DNA of 42,123 bases from Oscillospiraceae bacterium (GCA_015065385.1 SVQK01000010.1:1-42123); one strand, 5' to 3'; numbered from the stretch's first letter, positions 25,857 to 33,735 are shown. A program made the numbers and translations. The notes: a model not told the origin generated them from the sequence alone.

Positions 25857-25897
25857 GCAGCCGGAACTTCCGACGGAATCCCGGCTGCTGTTTTTTT
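25857..25897 (+). terminator. Terminator after the lipoprotein gene
   Basis: GCAGCCGG (25857-25864) pairs with CCGGCTGC (25881-25888), followed by TG and seven Ts. Confidence 0.85.
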
Positions 25898-26094
25898 GCT
25901 GCTGCCGCATCCGATCCACCCGGAACAATCCCTTTTCCGAAAAAAGGTCAATCCCCTCTGTCCTGTTTTGCGCTTGATGATCCCTGAAGATCTTGTTATG
26001 CCTGCGCCAGACACACGGGATAACTCGGTACGATAAAGCACGAAACTCCTACTGACAGCGTGGTAATTTGCCTCCGATTGATATGCCCGGTCTG
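25898..26094. other. Intergenic DNA without a recognisable feature
   Basis: Between the terminator ending at 25897 and the ABC transporter promoter at 26095 I see no gene, repeat or structured element. Confidence 0.6.
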
Positions 26095-26123
26095 TTTACT
26101 TTTCGGTCCCGATGATGTATAAT
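26095..26123 (+). promoter_or_regulatory. Probable promoter of the ABC exporter gene
   Basis: TTTACT (26095-26100), 17-base spacer, TATAAT (26118-26123). The transcript would have a leader of about 80 bases. Confidence 0.65.
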
Positions 26124-26212
26124 CATCTGCGGAAACACAAAGGCGGGCATAGGAAGATGATGACGGAAGAAAACATCTCTTTGGAAATCCGTCACCGATC
26201 GGGAGGGACTTT

Positions 26213-27937
26213 ATGAGTAAGAAAGAACTCAAGGCGCTGCGGCGTCCGTTCATCCAAGAACTGTTTCGGAACAACAAATTCAATCTGGCAATGACCGTGG
26301 CCGCGGCCTTCTTAGGCGCTGTGGCAGAGCTGGTGATTTCCTGGCTCATCAAGGAGGTTGCCGACCTGATCTCCGGGGAATGCCCCTACGGTTTCGGCAC
26401 GCTCCTCGTTATCGCGGGAGGAGGGTTTGCGCTGTACGGGCTGGGATGGATCCTTGACAGAACATTCCTCTCCGAGTTCAGCGCCAAGGCGATGAAGCAG
26501 TATCGGGAATACGTTTTTGACCGGCTTATGGAAAAAGGCATTCAGGCCTTCTCCGGCGAAAACAGCTCGCTCTATCTCTCCGCGCTCTCGAGCGACGTGA
26601 ACACGATCGAGGTGGATTTTATCGGGCGGCTGCAGAGCACGATACAGGTCGGCATCGCGTTTGTCGGCGCGCTCGGCCTCATGCTCTGGTGCAGCCCGTT
26701 TCTGACGCTGATCGCCATCGGTTTTTCCCTGCTGCCCATAATCGTCTCCGTGATTCTCGGAAACAAGGCGGCGGCCGCTGAAAAGAACGTTTCCGATCAG
26801 AAAGAGCGCTATACCGGCATGCTGAAAGACGCGCTCACGGGCTTCTCCGTGATCAAGAGCTTTAAGGCGGAGAAAAGCATCGCCGGGCTGCACGATCACA
26901 GCAACGGGGCCGTAGCGGAAGCCTCGAAAAAACGCACGAAGGTGAACGTTCTGGTCAGCTATTCCTCGGGCATCGCGGGAGCGATCCTGCAATTCGGCGT
27001 GTTCTTTGTAGCAGCCGCGCTGGCGCTCTCCGGCAGGGGGATCACGGCAGGTACCGCCATTGTGTTTGTTCAGCTGTTGAACTATGTACTGGGGCCCATT
27101 CAGGCGTTTCCGACGTTTTTCGCCGGCATGATGTCCGCCTTCGGCCTGATCGACAAGCTGGCCGGGGCGCTCAGCAAAAACGTTCCTGACGAAGGTCGGC
27201 AGATCCCGCCGCGTCTTACCGAGGGGATCTCGGTGAAGAATCTTGCGTTTGCCTATGAGGAAGGAAAGCCTGTGCTGCGTGACGTGGACATGGAACTGCG
27301 CGCCGGAGGCTGCTATGCGCTGGTGGGCGGCTCCGGCAGCGGCAAATCGACGATTTTGAATCTGCTTATGGCATCCTCAAAAAACTATCGGGGCGAGATC
27401 CTCTATGACGGACATGAACTCAAGACCGTTTCCGCCGGCTCGCTCTACGACCTTGTGTCCATGATTCAGCAGAACGTGTTCGTTTTCAACAGCACAATCC
27501 GCGACAACATCACCATGTTCTCCGAGTTCCCGGAAGAGGAGATCGACCGTGCCGTGCGGCTGTCCGGGCTGAAAAAACTCATCGACGAAAAGGGCGCGGA
27601 CTATCTCTGCGGCGAGAACGGCTCCGGTCTCTCCGGCGGCGAACGGCAGCGGATCTCCATCGCAAGAGCGCTGCTCCGCAAGACCCCGGTCCTCTTTGTG
27701 GACGAGGCGACGGCCTCTCTTGACGCTCAGACCTCCTTTGAGGTGCTGGACGCGATCCTGAATCTGGACGGCTACACCCGCGTCATCGTTACCCACGATC
27801 TGGACGAGAGTATTCTCCGCCGCTGTACGGGGCTGTTCGCGCTGAGAAACGGCGAGGTTTCGGAACAGGGGACGTTCGGAGAACTGATGGACCGGAAGGG
27901 GTACTTCTATTCTCTGTTCACCGTCTCACAGGGATAA
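26213..27937 (+). CDS. ABC exporter, fused permease and ATPase (half-transporter)
   Basis: A 574-residue type IV ABC half-transporter that would act as a dimer. The N-terminal 310 residues hold six transmembrane helices; the C-terminal ATPase has Walker A GGSGSGKST (about residues 370-378), Q-loop IQQN, signature LSGGERQRISIARALL, Walker B VLFVDEATASLD and H-loop VIVTHDL. It probably exports a lipid, peptide or drug-like compound; no substrate gene is adjacent. The start has GGGAGGG upstream. Its last 31 bases overlap the end of the convergent glycosidase-like gene. Confidence 0.92.
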   Translation: MSKKELKALRRPFIQELFRNNKFNLAMTVAAAFLGAVAELVISWLIKEVADLISGECPYGFGTLLVIAGGGFALYGLGWILDRTFLSEFSAKAMKQYREYVFDRLMEKGIQAFSGENSSLYLSALSSDVNTIEVDFIGRLQSTIQVGIAFVGALGLMLWCSPFLTLIAIGFSLLPIIVSVILGNKAAAAEKNVSDQKERYTGMLKDALTGFSVIKSFKAEKSIAGLHDHSNGAVAEASKKRTKVNVLVSYSSGIAGAILQFGVFFVAAALALSGRGITAGTAIVFVQLLNYVLGPIQAFPTFFAGMMSAFGLIDKLAGALSKNVPDEGRQIPPRLTEGISVKNLAFAYEEGKPVLRDVDMELRAGGCYALVGGSGSGKSTILNLLMASSKNYRGEILYDGHELKTVSAGSLYDLVSMIQQNVFVFNSTIRDNITMFSEFPEEEIDRAVRLSGLKKLIDEKGADYLCGENGSGLSGGERQRISIARALLRKTPVLFVDEATASLDAQTSFEVLDAILNLDGYTRVIVTHDLDESILRRCTGLFALRNGEVSEQGTFGELMDRKGYFYSLFTVSQG

Positions 27938-30054
27938 TCTCGTTGAATTTGCGGGATCACGCATGAAATCGCACCGGCAGGCCGCCGCCGTACCGTCCGA
28001 TCTGGCCTCCCTGTCATATCGGATGCTTTGACGTTGCAGACGAACTTGAGAACCGTCGGTTCCAGAAACCGCAGTTCTTCACAGACCCTGACGCCGTCCG
28101 ACGCCTTTGAAAACGGGACGGGTTCCCAGCTTCCGTCCGGGGTGAGGGACAGAATGTCCGTCACGTCTCTCCATGCCTTCGGGAGGCGGAGAGAAACGCC
28201 GCTTAAGGAATCCTCCCCGAGGCTGCAGAGCGTCGCCATTCCGAGAAATCCCGCGTCCTCCCCCGGCCGGAGAGGAAGGTTCAGGATCGGCCAGACCTTC
28301 GGCGCGTCCCGGACCATCAGAAAATCGCCGCCGAGCCAGACGAGAAGGGACTGAAACAGCTTCTGCCTCCGGTAGTTCCAGAGAGACTGGGACCCGTTGC
28401 CGCCGATCGTCGCACCGTACACAACAACCCGGCCCCCCAGCTCGTTCCGGAACCGCGTCATGGAGACGCCGAGGCAGTTTCCGCGGAAATCATAGGTCTT
28501 CGTTACGGCTTCGCAGTCCGGAGAGGTGATCTTCAAGTCGTACAGCACCCCGTTCCCGCGGCGGGCGGTGTAGCAATTGGCTCCGGGCATTTCACGGCCT
28601 GTGCTGTCCGGCGCGAATCCGTCGCAGATCCGCTCGGTGATCCCCAGATCGTACCGGAGGTTTCCTTCGATGACACTGCCGCCGACGGATACGCCGAGAT
28701 ATTGTCCGAACCCGCGGCTTACAAGAATCCTCGCCCCCTCCGCGTCGAGAAACAATCCCCCGGATAGCTGTTCCGTGACCTCCTCGTCCGGTACGGTCCG
28801 GGCTCTCTGCGCGTCCCAGAACGCGACCTTCCCCCGCCTTGTCGTGTACGGAATGCCGAACCGGGCGAGCGTCGGGATCCATGCGGACGGACTTCCTCCG
28901 TCGTGTTCGGAATCCGCAGGAAGGCTGACTCCCGCGACCTGACAGCGTCTGGCTTCCGCGCTGATTGCGGCGAACCGCGCGCGTTCCTCGCGGAGCATGA
29001 GGGGGTAGGCGGTCTCCTCGTTGGTGTCGTCCTGAAACTGCTGCGTCTGGAATACGGACCCTTCGTAGCCGAACGAGTACACCGCTCCCATCAGCGCCTT
29101 CATCTGCGCCGCGGACGAATAGAAGCGGGTGTGCGGATAGGTGTCCGATTCGTGCAGGAAGCAAAACGGCCCGGGGATCCGCTCCTTCTGCCAGAGGGGA
29201 TGATACAGCGTCACCGGAAGGTTTTCGGAGACGATGCCGTTGTATTCGGCTCCGAAGATCCGGCAGACCGGCGTGTGACGGGGACCGGCAAGCGCGCGTG
29301 CGACCGCCTCCGCGGAATCTCCGTCCGCGGAAGACGCGCCGGACTCCATGAGGCCGATGGGGATCTCTGGCGCTTCCTTATCCATTTCCCGGCGCAGAGT
29401 TTCCGCGAACCCGACGAGGGTCTCCCGGCAGAGTTCGCGCCAGAGCCTGCGCAACCGGACGGCTTCCGGTGACCCGGCTCCCGGTAAACCGGCTCCCGGT
29501 AAACCGGGGGCAAGGAGAGCGGCGAGTTCTTCTCTTTCGTATCTGCGGCCTGCTCGTTCGGCGAACTTGTCGAGGTGAAGGGGACAGAAGCATCCGCCGG
29601 GAGACGAGGCGTTCAGGGAAAAATCGTCCTCCAGAAAGACGCACGCCGGTTTTGCGATGCGGACGAACAGAGCCGCGTCCCGTGCGAACCGCTCACGGAA
29701 TCGTTCGTCCAGCGGGCAGGAGGAGAACGGCGCCTCTCTCCCGTCCGACAAGACAACGGGGCCGAAATCGAAAGACCGGCCTGACTTCACCGTCAGGGTG
29801 ATCCACCATCCGCAGCTGACGCCGTGAGGGGCGACCGCGTCCCGGATCACGGCAAACTGACGGGCCAGCGCTTCATAGTGAGCCGTTTCGGGATACCCGA
29901 CGGACCGCCAGCCTTTGGAGGGACCGGTGAGAAGAAAGCGATCCAGGCCGTATTCCCTCTTCCGTGAAAGGATTTCTTCGACGGTCCTCCGCCGGTTTTC
30001 TTCACCGAGCTTCAGCTCGATGGGAGTCAGGATGATAAGAGAATTGTGATTCAT
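27907..30054 (-). CDS. Large protein resembling a TIM-barrel glycoside hydrolase
   Basis: A 715-residue cytosolic protein that I cannot place with certainty. Several stretches recall clan GH-A-type barrels of Clostridia: ILSRKREYGLDRFLLTGPSKGW near the start, VFLEDDFSLNASSPGGCFCP (a DD-x-x-x...C-x-C-P pattern seen in uncharacterised glycosidase-like proteins), and a central region with conserved-looking Glu and Trp. The C-terminal third is beta-rich. The frame extends to 30129, where another ATG has the same CACGATTT just before it; I prefer 30054 because AAGG lies upstream and MNHNSLIILTPIEL looks like a natural N-terminus. A 15-bp tandem repeat lies at 29461-29505. Its 3' end overlaps the convergent ABC gene by 31 bases. 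Confidence 0.6.
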   Translation of the reverse strand: MNHNSLIILTPIELKLGEENRRRTVEEILSRKREYGLDRFLLTGPSKGWRSVGYPETAHYEALARQFAVIRDAVAPHGVSCGWWITLTVKSGRSFDFGPVVLSDGREAPFSSCPLDERFRERFARDAALFVRIAKPACVFLEDDFSLNASSPGGCFCPLHLDKFAERAGRRYEREELAALLAPGLPGAGLPGAGSPEAVRLRRLWRELCRETLVGFAETLRREMDKEAPEIPIGLMESGASSADGDSAEAVARALAGPRHTPVCRIFGAEYNGIVSENLPVTLYHPLWQKERIPGPFCFLHESDTYPHTRFYSSAAQMKALMGAVYSFGYEGSVFQTQQFQDDTNEETAYPLMLREERARFAAISAEARRCQVAGVSLPADSEHDGGSPSAWIPTLARFGIPYTTRRGKVAFWDAQRARTVPDEEVTEQLSGGLFLDAEGARILVSRGFGQYLGVSVGGSVIEGNLRYDLGITERICDGFAPDSTGREMPGANCYTARRGNGVLYDLKITSPDCEAVTKTYDFRGNCLGVSMTRFRNELGGRVVVYGATIGGNGSQSLWNYRRQKLFQSLLVWLGGDFLMVRDAPKVWPILNLPLRPGEDAGFLGMATLCSLGEDSLSGVSLRLPKAWRDVTDILSLTPDGSWEPVPFSKASDGVRVCEELRFLEPTVLKFVCNVKASDMTGRPDRTVRRRPAGAISCVIPQIQRDYPCETVNRE
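29461..29505. repeat. 15-bp tandem repeat inside the glycosidase-like gene
   Basis: Three 15-base units lie end to end at 29461, 29476 and 29491. The last two are identical (GGCTCCCGGTAAACC) and the first differs at three positions. In frame they encode a Gly-Leu-Pro-Gly-Ala type repeat, so length variation would keep the gene open. Confidence 0.75.
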
Positions 30055-30233
30055 AAATCGTGCCTTGTCCGGGAGCATCCTTTCCGGATCCCCGCCGCGT
30101 CCTGAACGAGGAGGGCACGGCGGAACCATAAATCGTGTCGGAATCTGTCGATTCGCTGTTTATGCAGAATACTCGCCGCCCTGATCGGGGACAGCGATGA
30201 TCATCGTCTTGTTCATCGGAAAGAAATTCCGGT

Positions 30234-30797
30234 TCAGAGGAAGCGGCGGATCAGATCTGCCACGGCTTCGGCGCAGACGGTGTTCCCATCCTCAGTCAGG
30301 TGGATGTTGTCATCCTTACGGACAAAACGGTCGATGTCCGGGACCATAAGCGCGTGAAGATCGTCGATCACAACACCTTTTTCCTTCAAAATCGGAACGA
30401 GGGTGGCGTTGTAACGGTCGATATCGGAATTGGCGATATCCGGATGAACGGCTGTCACAGGGGTTGTCGTTGCGAAAATCAGGGTTTTCGTGTTCCGGAG
30501 CAGGATGTCCGCAATGCGGCTCATCGTGAGGAGGTACACGTCGAGGGGGGTGAGCGGCTGATCGTCCGACCCGTGCTGAACGTCCCAAAGACCGTTGTTC
30601 CAGTGGATGACGTCCGCGTCCCGGATCGCTTCCCGCCAGTCATACATGATCGCCCGCAGGGTATAGACAGAAAACCTTCCGTTGTCCGAAGGCTGCCAGA
30701 TCTCACACGCATCCCCGAGAAGCGCGGGAATCTTCGGCCCGTATCCGATCAGACGGATAGAATCTCCAAGAAGAACGACTTTTTTCTTTTCACTCAT
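30234..30797 (-). CDS. SGNH/GDSL-family hydrolase
   Basis: A 187-residue cytosolic esterase-like protein. Block I LLGDSIR carries the nucleophile Ser, HWNNGLWD supplies the block III Asn, and DNIHLTEDG holds the catalytic Asp and His of block V. The family removes acyl groups from sugars or lipids, and a sugar acetyl esterase role would suit the glycosidase-like gene next to it, which is an inference. It has a ribosome site AAAGGA and a textbook promoter at 30836-30864. The 179-base gap to the following gene means co-transcription is possible but not shown. Confidence 0.85.
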   Translation of the reverse strand: MSEKKKVVLLGDSIRLIGYGPKIPALLGDACEIWQPSDNGRFSVYTLRAIMYDWREAIRDADVIHWNNGLWDVQHGSDDQPLTPLDVYLLTMSRIADILLRNTKTLIFATTTPVTAVHPDIANSDIDRYNATLVPILKEKGVVIDDLHALMVPDIDRFVRKDDNIHLTEDGNTVCAEAVADLIRRFL

Positions 30798-30835
30798 TTT
30801 GCGTGTCCTTTCGTTCGGCGGGTTGTTTTACCCTC

Positions 30836-30864
30836 ATTATATCAGCAGGGCAGGGAAGTGTCAA
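30836..30864 (-). promoter_or_regulatory. Sigma-A promoter of the SGNH hydrolase gene
   Basis: On the minus strand TTGACA (30859-30864), 17-base spacer, TATAAT (30836-30841). Confidence 0.85.
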
Positions 30865-31039
30865 GAGTCCGGTTCGTTCCCGGATGGGCGGAGGGAGCGC
30901 GGCGTGAGATCCCTGACGTGTTTATCCAAATTGTTTTCGAGCAGATCGCATCCTTCTTTTCAAATGAAACGTCTAATACCTTACTGTAAACGGATCTGTC
31001 CTCCGCACAGAACGCGGCATAGTATATACTGCGTATATT

Positions 31040-31945
31040 TCAGACTAAATCTGTTTCTTCCTTTATTATGTCCAAAGCTCTTGTTACATACTTGAGTGAG
31101 TCATTGAAACTTTCCCTGAATGCATCCGGATTGTTGATATCCGGCTTCCCGTTTACGGCCCTGAATTTGTCGCCGAGCAGCTGAATCCCTATCTGAAGTC
31201 GGTCCCCTCCGAAATATATGTGAGGAGAGTATTTGTATTCATTATACAGCCTGTGGATACATGCGGCATAGGTATCAATGAACGTACGAGCATAGTCGGG
31301 ATCGTCGGATCGAACGATGCAGCGCTTTGACAGTTCGTTCAGTGCAATCGGGTTTGCGGCTCCGCCCCCGTACTTGGGAAACGTAATCAGAAACGGCGAT
31401 TTTGCGCTGACTTTCGTTTCAACGGAAATCAGGATACCGGAGAACAGTTCGGTTCTTCCGGAGGACGGCGCGTTTTCATCCGCTGCATCCAAAGGGCTCA
31501 TCTTTCCCGTCAGCGTCAGGTTCGCAGCCATGAAGTGGATTCCGTTCCAGTATCCCTCATATCGATCGGCTGCTTTGAACTCATCCCACTCCTTCTGGCT
31601 GATATTATTGTTCAAAAGATACTCTTTCGTGATTTCCCATCCGGGAGACTCCAGGTTGGGCCCAAAGTATTCATATTCTGTTTGTTCTTTATAATCCTTT
31701 ATGAATTTATCGATTGCCGCTTTTCTGTCTCCGGACATATAAATGGCGCATATGCCCCAGAACAGGAGACCCGCTAAGATCATGATGAATCCTGTGAACG
31801 TGTCAAAATAAAGCTGATAGAGAACAAAAAGCATGATGATCCCGCCGAGGATCAAGGTCAGACTGATTGATCTTACAATCAGTTTTCTTTTACGGATCCG
31901 CTTGAGTTCTTTTGTAAATTCTTCATCCTTGAGGTTGTTCTGCAT
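31040..31945 (-). CDS. DUF3137-type membrane protein
   Basis: A 301-residue protein with a charged N-terminal segment, two adjacent transmembrane helices (about 22-48 and 52-72) and a large cytosolic domain that resembles DUF3137: WEITKEYLLNNNISQKEWDEF, DRYEGYWNGIHFMAANLTLTG, TELFSGILISVETK, CIVRSDDPDYARTFI and HIYFGGDRLQIGIQLLGDKF. The function of the family is not known. The frame extends upstream to 32374, but AAGGAG precedes the ATG at 31945, and the upstream part is the 5' UTR of a promoter at 32139-32167. Confidence 0.75.
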   Translation of the reverse strand: MQNNLKDEEFTKELKRIRKRKLIVRSISLTLILGGIIMLFVLYQLYFDTFTGFIMILAGLLFWGICAIYMSGDRKAAIDKFIKDYKEQTEYEYFGPNLESPGWEITKEYLLNNNISQKEWDEFKAADRYEGYWNGIHFMAANLTLTGKMSPLDAADENAPSSGRTELFSGILISVETKVSAKSPFLITFPKYGGGAANPIALNELSKRCIVRSDDPDYARTFIDTYAACIHRLYNEYKYSPHIYFGGDRLQIGIQLLGDKFRAVNGKPDINNPDAFRESFNDSLKYVTRALDIIKEETDLV

Positions 31946-32131
31946 GAATCGTTTCTCCTTAATTTCAGATTTGAAGTGAAACGCCCGGAAGAATCGGACA
32001 GACCCTGCGGTGACAGGCTGCTCCGCTGACAGGACGCAGCAGAGGAGCGCAATATCCGGCGCATGTTCGTTTTTTGGCGGGATCGCCTGAAATATCCCGG
32101 TCAGGCCGGGGAAAGGGAATCCGGATTGTCT
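31946..32131 (-). other. Long 5' leader of the DUF3137 gene
   Basis: The promoter at 32139-32167 implies a leader of about 185 bases before the start codon. It contains GC-rich partial inverted repeats around 32010-32070. No known riboswitch class is recognisable. Confidence 0.4.
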
Positions 32132-32138
32132 TATAAGA

Positions 32139-32167
32139 ATTATAGCGCATGGAAAAAGGAATGTCAA
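32139..32167 (-). promoter_or_regulatory. Sigma-A promoter of the DUF3137 gene
   Basis: On the minus strand TTGACA (32162-32167), 17-base spacer, TATAAT (32139-32144). Confidence 0.8.
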
Positions 32168-32248
32168 GCGCGGGGACAGCACCTTTGTGAGATTTATGAC
32201 TGTAGTAAATCTGTGATGAAGCTGTTTCAACCTTGTGTGAAAAAACTC

Positions 32249-32277
32249 TTGCAGTCTGGAGCGGGATGTGCTATACT
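32249..32277 (+). promoter_or_regulatory. Promoter of the small lipoprotein gene
   Basis: TTGCAG (32249-32254), 17-base spacer, TATACT (32272-32277). Confidence 0.75.
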
Positions 32278-32313
32278 GACTTTGGGTATTGAATTCTGTT
32301 TTGGAGGAAAAGT

Positions 32314-32751
32314 ATGAAACGCAACGTCGCATATCTTTGCATTTTGATGGTGATCCTTCTCGGCATGACTGCATGCGGTAAACACCGGATGACAGTTACG
32401 GCGGTAAACCGCACCGGGGTGGACATCGCCGATATCCGTATCAGCCCGGCGGTCGGCGAAGAACTGGGACCGAACCGGATAGAAGGATACTCCCCTCTGA
32501 CCGACGGGTGGAGTATAGAGATCGACTTGGGCTCATATACGGAAAAGGAACTGGAAAACGGATTCTACATCCAGATATTCGGGATGGACGGGGAGCCGGT
32601 CACACCAGACTATGAGCCTTTTTATCCGAAGTTTTTTGAAAACGGTTCGTATTTGATTTTCGCGCCCTCGGATCTGAATGTCTTTGTGTTCATCGACTCC
32701 GATTATGACCCTGGGAAATACGACGAAGAGATCGCAGGATACCGGGAGTGA
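32314..32751 (+). CDS. Small lipoprotein of unknown function
   Basis: A 145-residue exported protein with lipobox GMTAC (Cys21). The mature domain is a short beta-rich module (TVTAVNRTGVDIADIRISPA, GWSIEIDLGSYTEKELENGFY, NVFVFIDSDYDPGKYD) resembling small extracellular immunoglobulin-like domains; I cannot name the family. GGAGG lies seven bases before the ATG, and the gene has its own promoter. It is the last gene before the non-coding region in front of the CRISPR locus. Confidence 0.75.
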   Translation: MKRNVAYLCILMVILLGMTACGKHRMTVTAVNRTGVDIADIRISPAVGEELGPNRIEGYSPLTDGWSIEIDLGSYTEKELENGFYIQIFGMDGEPVTPDYEPFYPKFFENGSYLIFAPSDLNVFVFIDSDYDPGKYDEEIAGYRE

Positions 32752-32970
32752 GAAGGGAAGCGCGTTGGAATGCAGGCAGGAGGCAGGGTGACGCGCCGGA
32801 ATGAAGCAGAAGTCAGGCCTGTGGTTCTGGCAAGTATATTATAAGACCGCGCGGGGGAGGACTATGTCTGAAGCCGGGTTTACAGGCGTGGAAAACTGCG
32901 CGCGCGACATACACACATGCAAGTTCGCTCAGCAAGCATAGCTGAGCGAGAAAGAGTTTTATCAAAAAGA
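32752..32970. other. Non-coding DNA with hairpins before the CRISPR locus
   Basis: No gene is seen. GCGCGT and ACGCGC form an inverted repeat near 32760-32797 just after the lipoprotein gene, without a T tract. CGCTCAGC-AAGCATA-GCTGAGCG is a perfect stem at about 32926-32948, recalling the GCTCAAC palindromes at 17442 and 17608. Confidence 0.5.
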
Positions 32971-33066
32971 AACTTCACCAAGGGACGGTTTTTTCAGAAA
33001 CGGATTTCTCCAAGGGTGAGTTGTATCCAAACACGATCTTGCCAAGGGAAAAGTGCCAAATGACGG
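32971..33066. repeat. Degenerate 32-bp tandem repeat, three units
   Basis: The core CCAAGGG recurs at 32978, 33010 and 33042, exactly 32 bases apart. Units 1 and 2 (32971-33002 and 33003-33034) agree at 19 of 32 positions, and units 2 and 3 at 16 of 32. The sequence differs from the CRISPR repeat. Confidence 0.65.
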
Positions 33067-33404
33067 TCGGGGACTGGTGCGATGCCTGACTCGAAACCTT
33101 CGAGAAGCCGAACATGAGAGCCTAAACTACGAATCCTACGAAGGCGACATCCGCCTCCGCGTCAAGCCCGGCATCGGCGATTTCACGGCGGCTGCGTCCA
33201 CATTCTCTCCGCCTCGCCCGACATATGGAAGAACGGATGTTTTATTGGCCTGCGCGCGGGGGGAGATTTACCGTCTCGGCGGAGTGGAGGTATGAGTTTT
33301 CGGCGGAAAAATGATTTGAGCAAAACATCTCGGGGCTCTCGCCGCTGAAAGCACATGCATAGAAAACGGTTGTATATACGTTTATTTGCGCATACAAACG
33401 GATA
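33067..33404. other. Non-coding DNA; an 80-codon frame here is not supported
   Basis: An open frame at 33053-33295 has no ribosome site, no promoter and no recognisable domain. A loose inverted repeat (TTTCGGCG near 33298 and CGCCGCTGAAAG near 33342) and an imperfect one near 33367-33400 are present. I see nothing else. Confidence 0.45.
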
Positions 33405-33518
33405 GAAAAGAACGGGCTGCCGCAAGCTCTCGAAAAGGGAGGCGGCAGCCCAGTCTTTCATCAAGCAAAGCCGTAATTATTTCAATCCACACATTCTGAA
33501 AATCCCCAAAAATGTGAC
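33405..33518 (-). ncRNA. crRNA-like regulatory RNA (CreR/CreA-type) upstream of the cas operon
   Basis: On the minus strand the element reads: a pseudo-repeat (33518-33479), a guide (33478 to about 33452) and a terminator hairpin (33451-33414) followed by a T-rich tract. The pseudo-repeat starts GTCAC where the array repeat starts GTCGC. It has a stem CACATT/AATGTG (33511-33516 with 33490-33495) and ends in TGGATTGAAAT, identical to the 11-base 5' tag a type I-C crRNA keeps after Cas5c cleavage, placed directly after the stem as in the real repeat. The guide AATTACGGCTTTGCTTGAT matches 33573-33591 except at position 6, and that site is preceded by TTC. Its promoter is uncertain: TTGTCA-16-CAGAAT overlaps the pseudo-repeat, and an extended -10 lies at 33632-33660. 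Function is inferred. Confidence 0.78.
33414..33451 (-). terminator. Terminator of the crRNA-like RNA
   Basis: GGGCTGCCGC (33414-33423) and GCGGCAGCCC (33442-33451) form a perfect 10-bp stem. Read on the minus strand it is followed by GTTCTTTTCT. It stands where a second repeat would be expected. Confidence 0.75.
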
Positions 33519-33527
33519 AAGGAAGAC

Positions 33528-33556
33528 TTGACAAAACGACGCCGAGGTGCTATACT
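33528..33556 (+). promoter_or_regulatory. Promoter P1, facing the cas genes
   Basis: TTGACA (33528-33533), 17-base spacer, TATACT (33551-33556), giving a start near 33563. CCGAG (33542-33546) and CTCGG (33555-33559) form a palindrome over the -10 box. The guide-matching site begins about ten bases after the start. P1 lies some 200 bases before cas5c, with no terminator seen between. Confidence 0.8.
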
Positions 33557-33569
33557 CGGAATTGCAGGT

Positions 33570-33591
33570 TTCAATTAAGGCTTTGCTTGAT
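33570..33591 (+). promoter_or_regulatory. Protospacer-like target of the crRNA-like RNA, with TTC PAM
   Basis: TTC (33570-33572) is followed by AATTAAGGCTTTGCTTGAT (33573-33591), which matches the first 19 guide bases at 18 positions, the exception being position 6. Matching stops abruptly after position 19. The site lies just downstream of the P1 start, where a bound complex would block transcription. Confidence 0.78.
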
Positions 33592-33631
33592 CCTGCTCAA
33601 AGATCGTTCTGTCAATTGTCCTTCCGCTTAG

Positions 33632-33660
33632 ATTATACCATTTTCCCACTCCCAACGCAA
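33632..33660 (-). promoter_or_regulatory. Possible minus-strand extended -10 promoter
   Basis: On the minus strand TGG precedes TATAAT (33632-33637), with TTGCGT (33655-33660) 17 bases upstream. It could start a transcript running into the crRNA-like element. Such a transcript would also carry the complement of the target site and could fold on itself, so this assignment is tentative. Confidence 0.45.
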
Positions 33661-33706
33661 GCGGGACGAAAAAGAAAATATTTTCTCTATAATTTGCTTT
33701 ATTCTA

Positions 33707-33735
33707 TTGACAACGGCGCCATATTTAGTTATAAT
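33707..33735 (+). promoter_or_regulatory. Promoter P2, immediately upstream of cas5c
   Basis: TTGACA (33707-33712), 17-base spacer, TATAAT (33730-33735), giving a start near 33742. AGGGAGG precedes the cas5c ATG. P2 alone could express the cas operon. Confidence 0.85.

Noticed and set aside
33053..33295. 80-codon open frame before the cas locus
   Set aside because: No ribosome site, promoter, domain or low-error homology signal; composition and position fit chance.
33564..33580. Second repeat-tag-like string (ATTGAAACC on the minus strand) next to the target site
   Set aside because: Only a short match and not preceded by a stem; it is better explained as the TTC PAM and first target bases.
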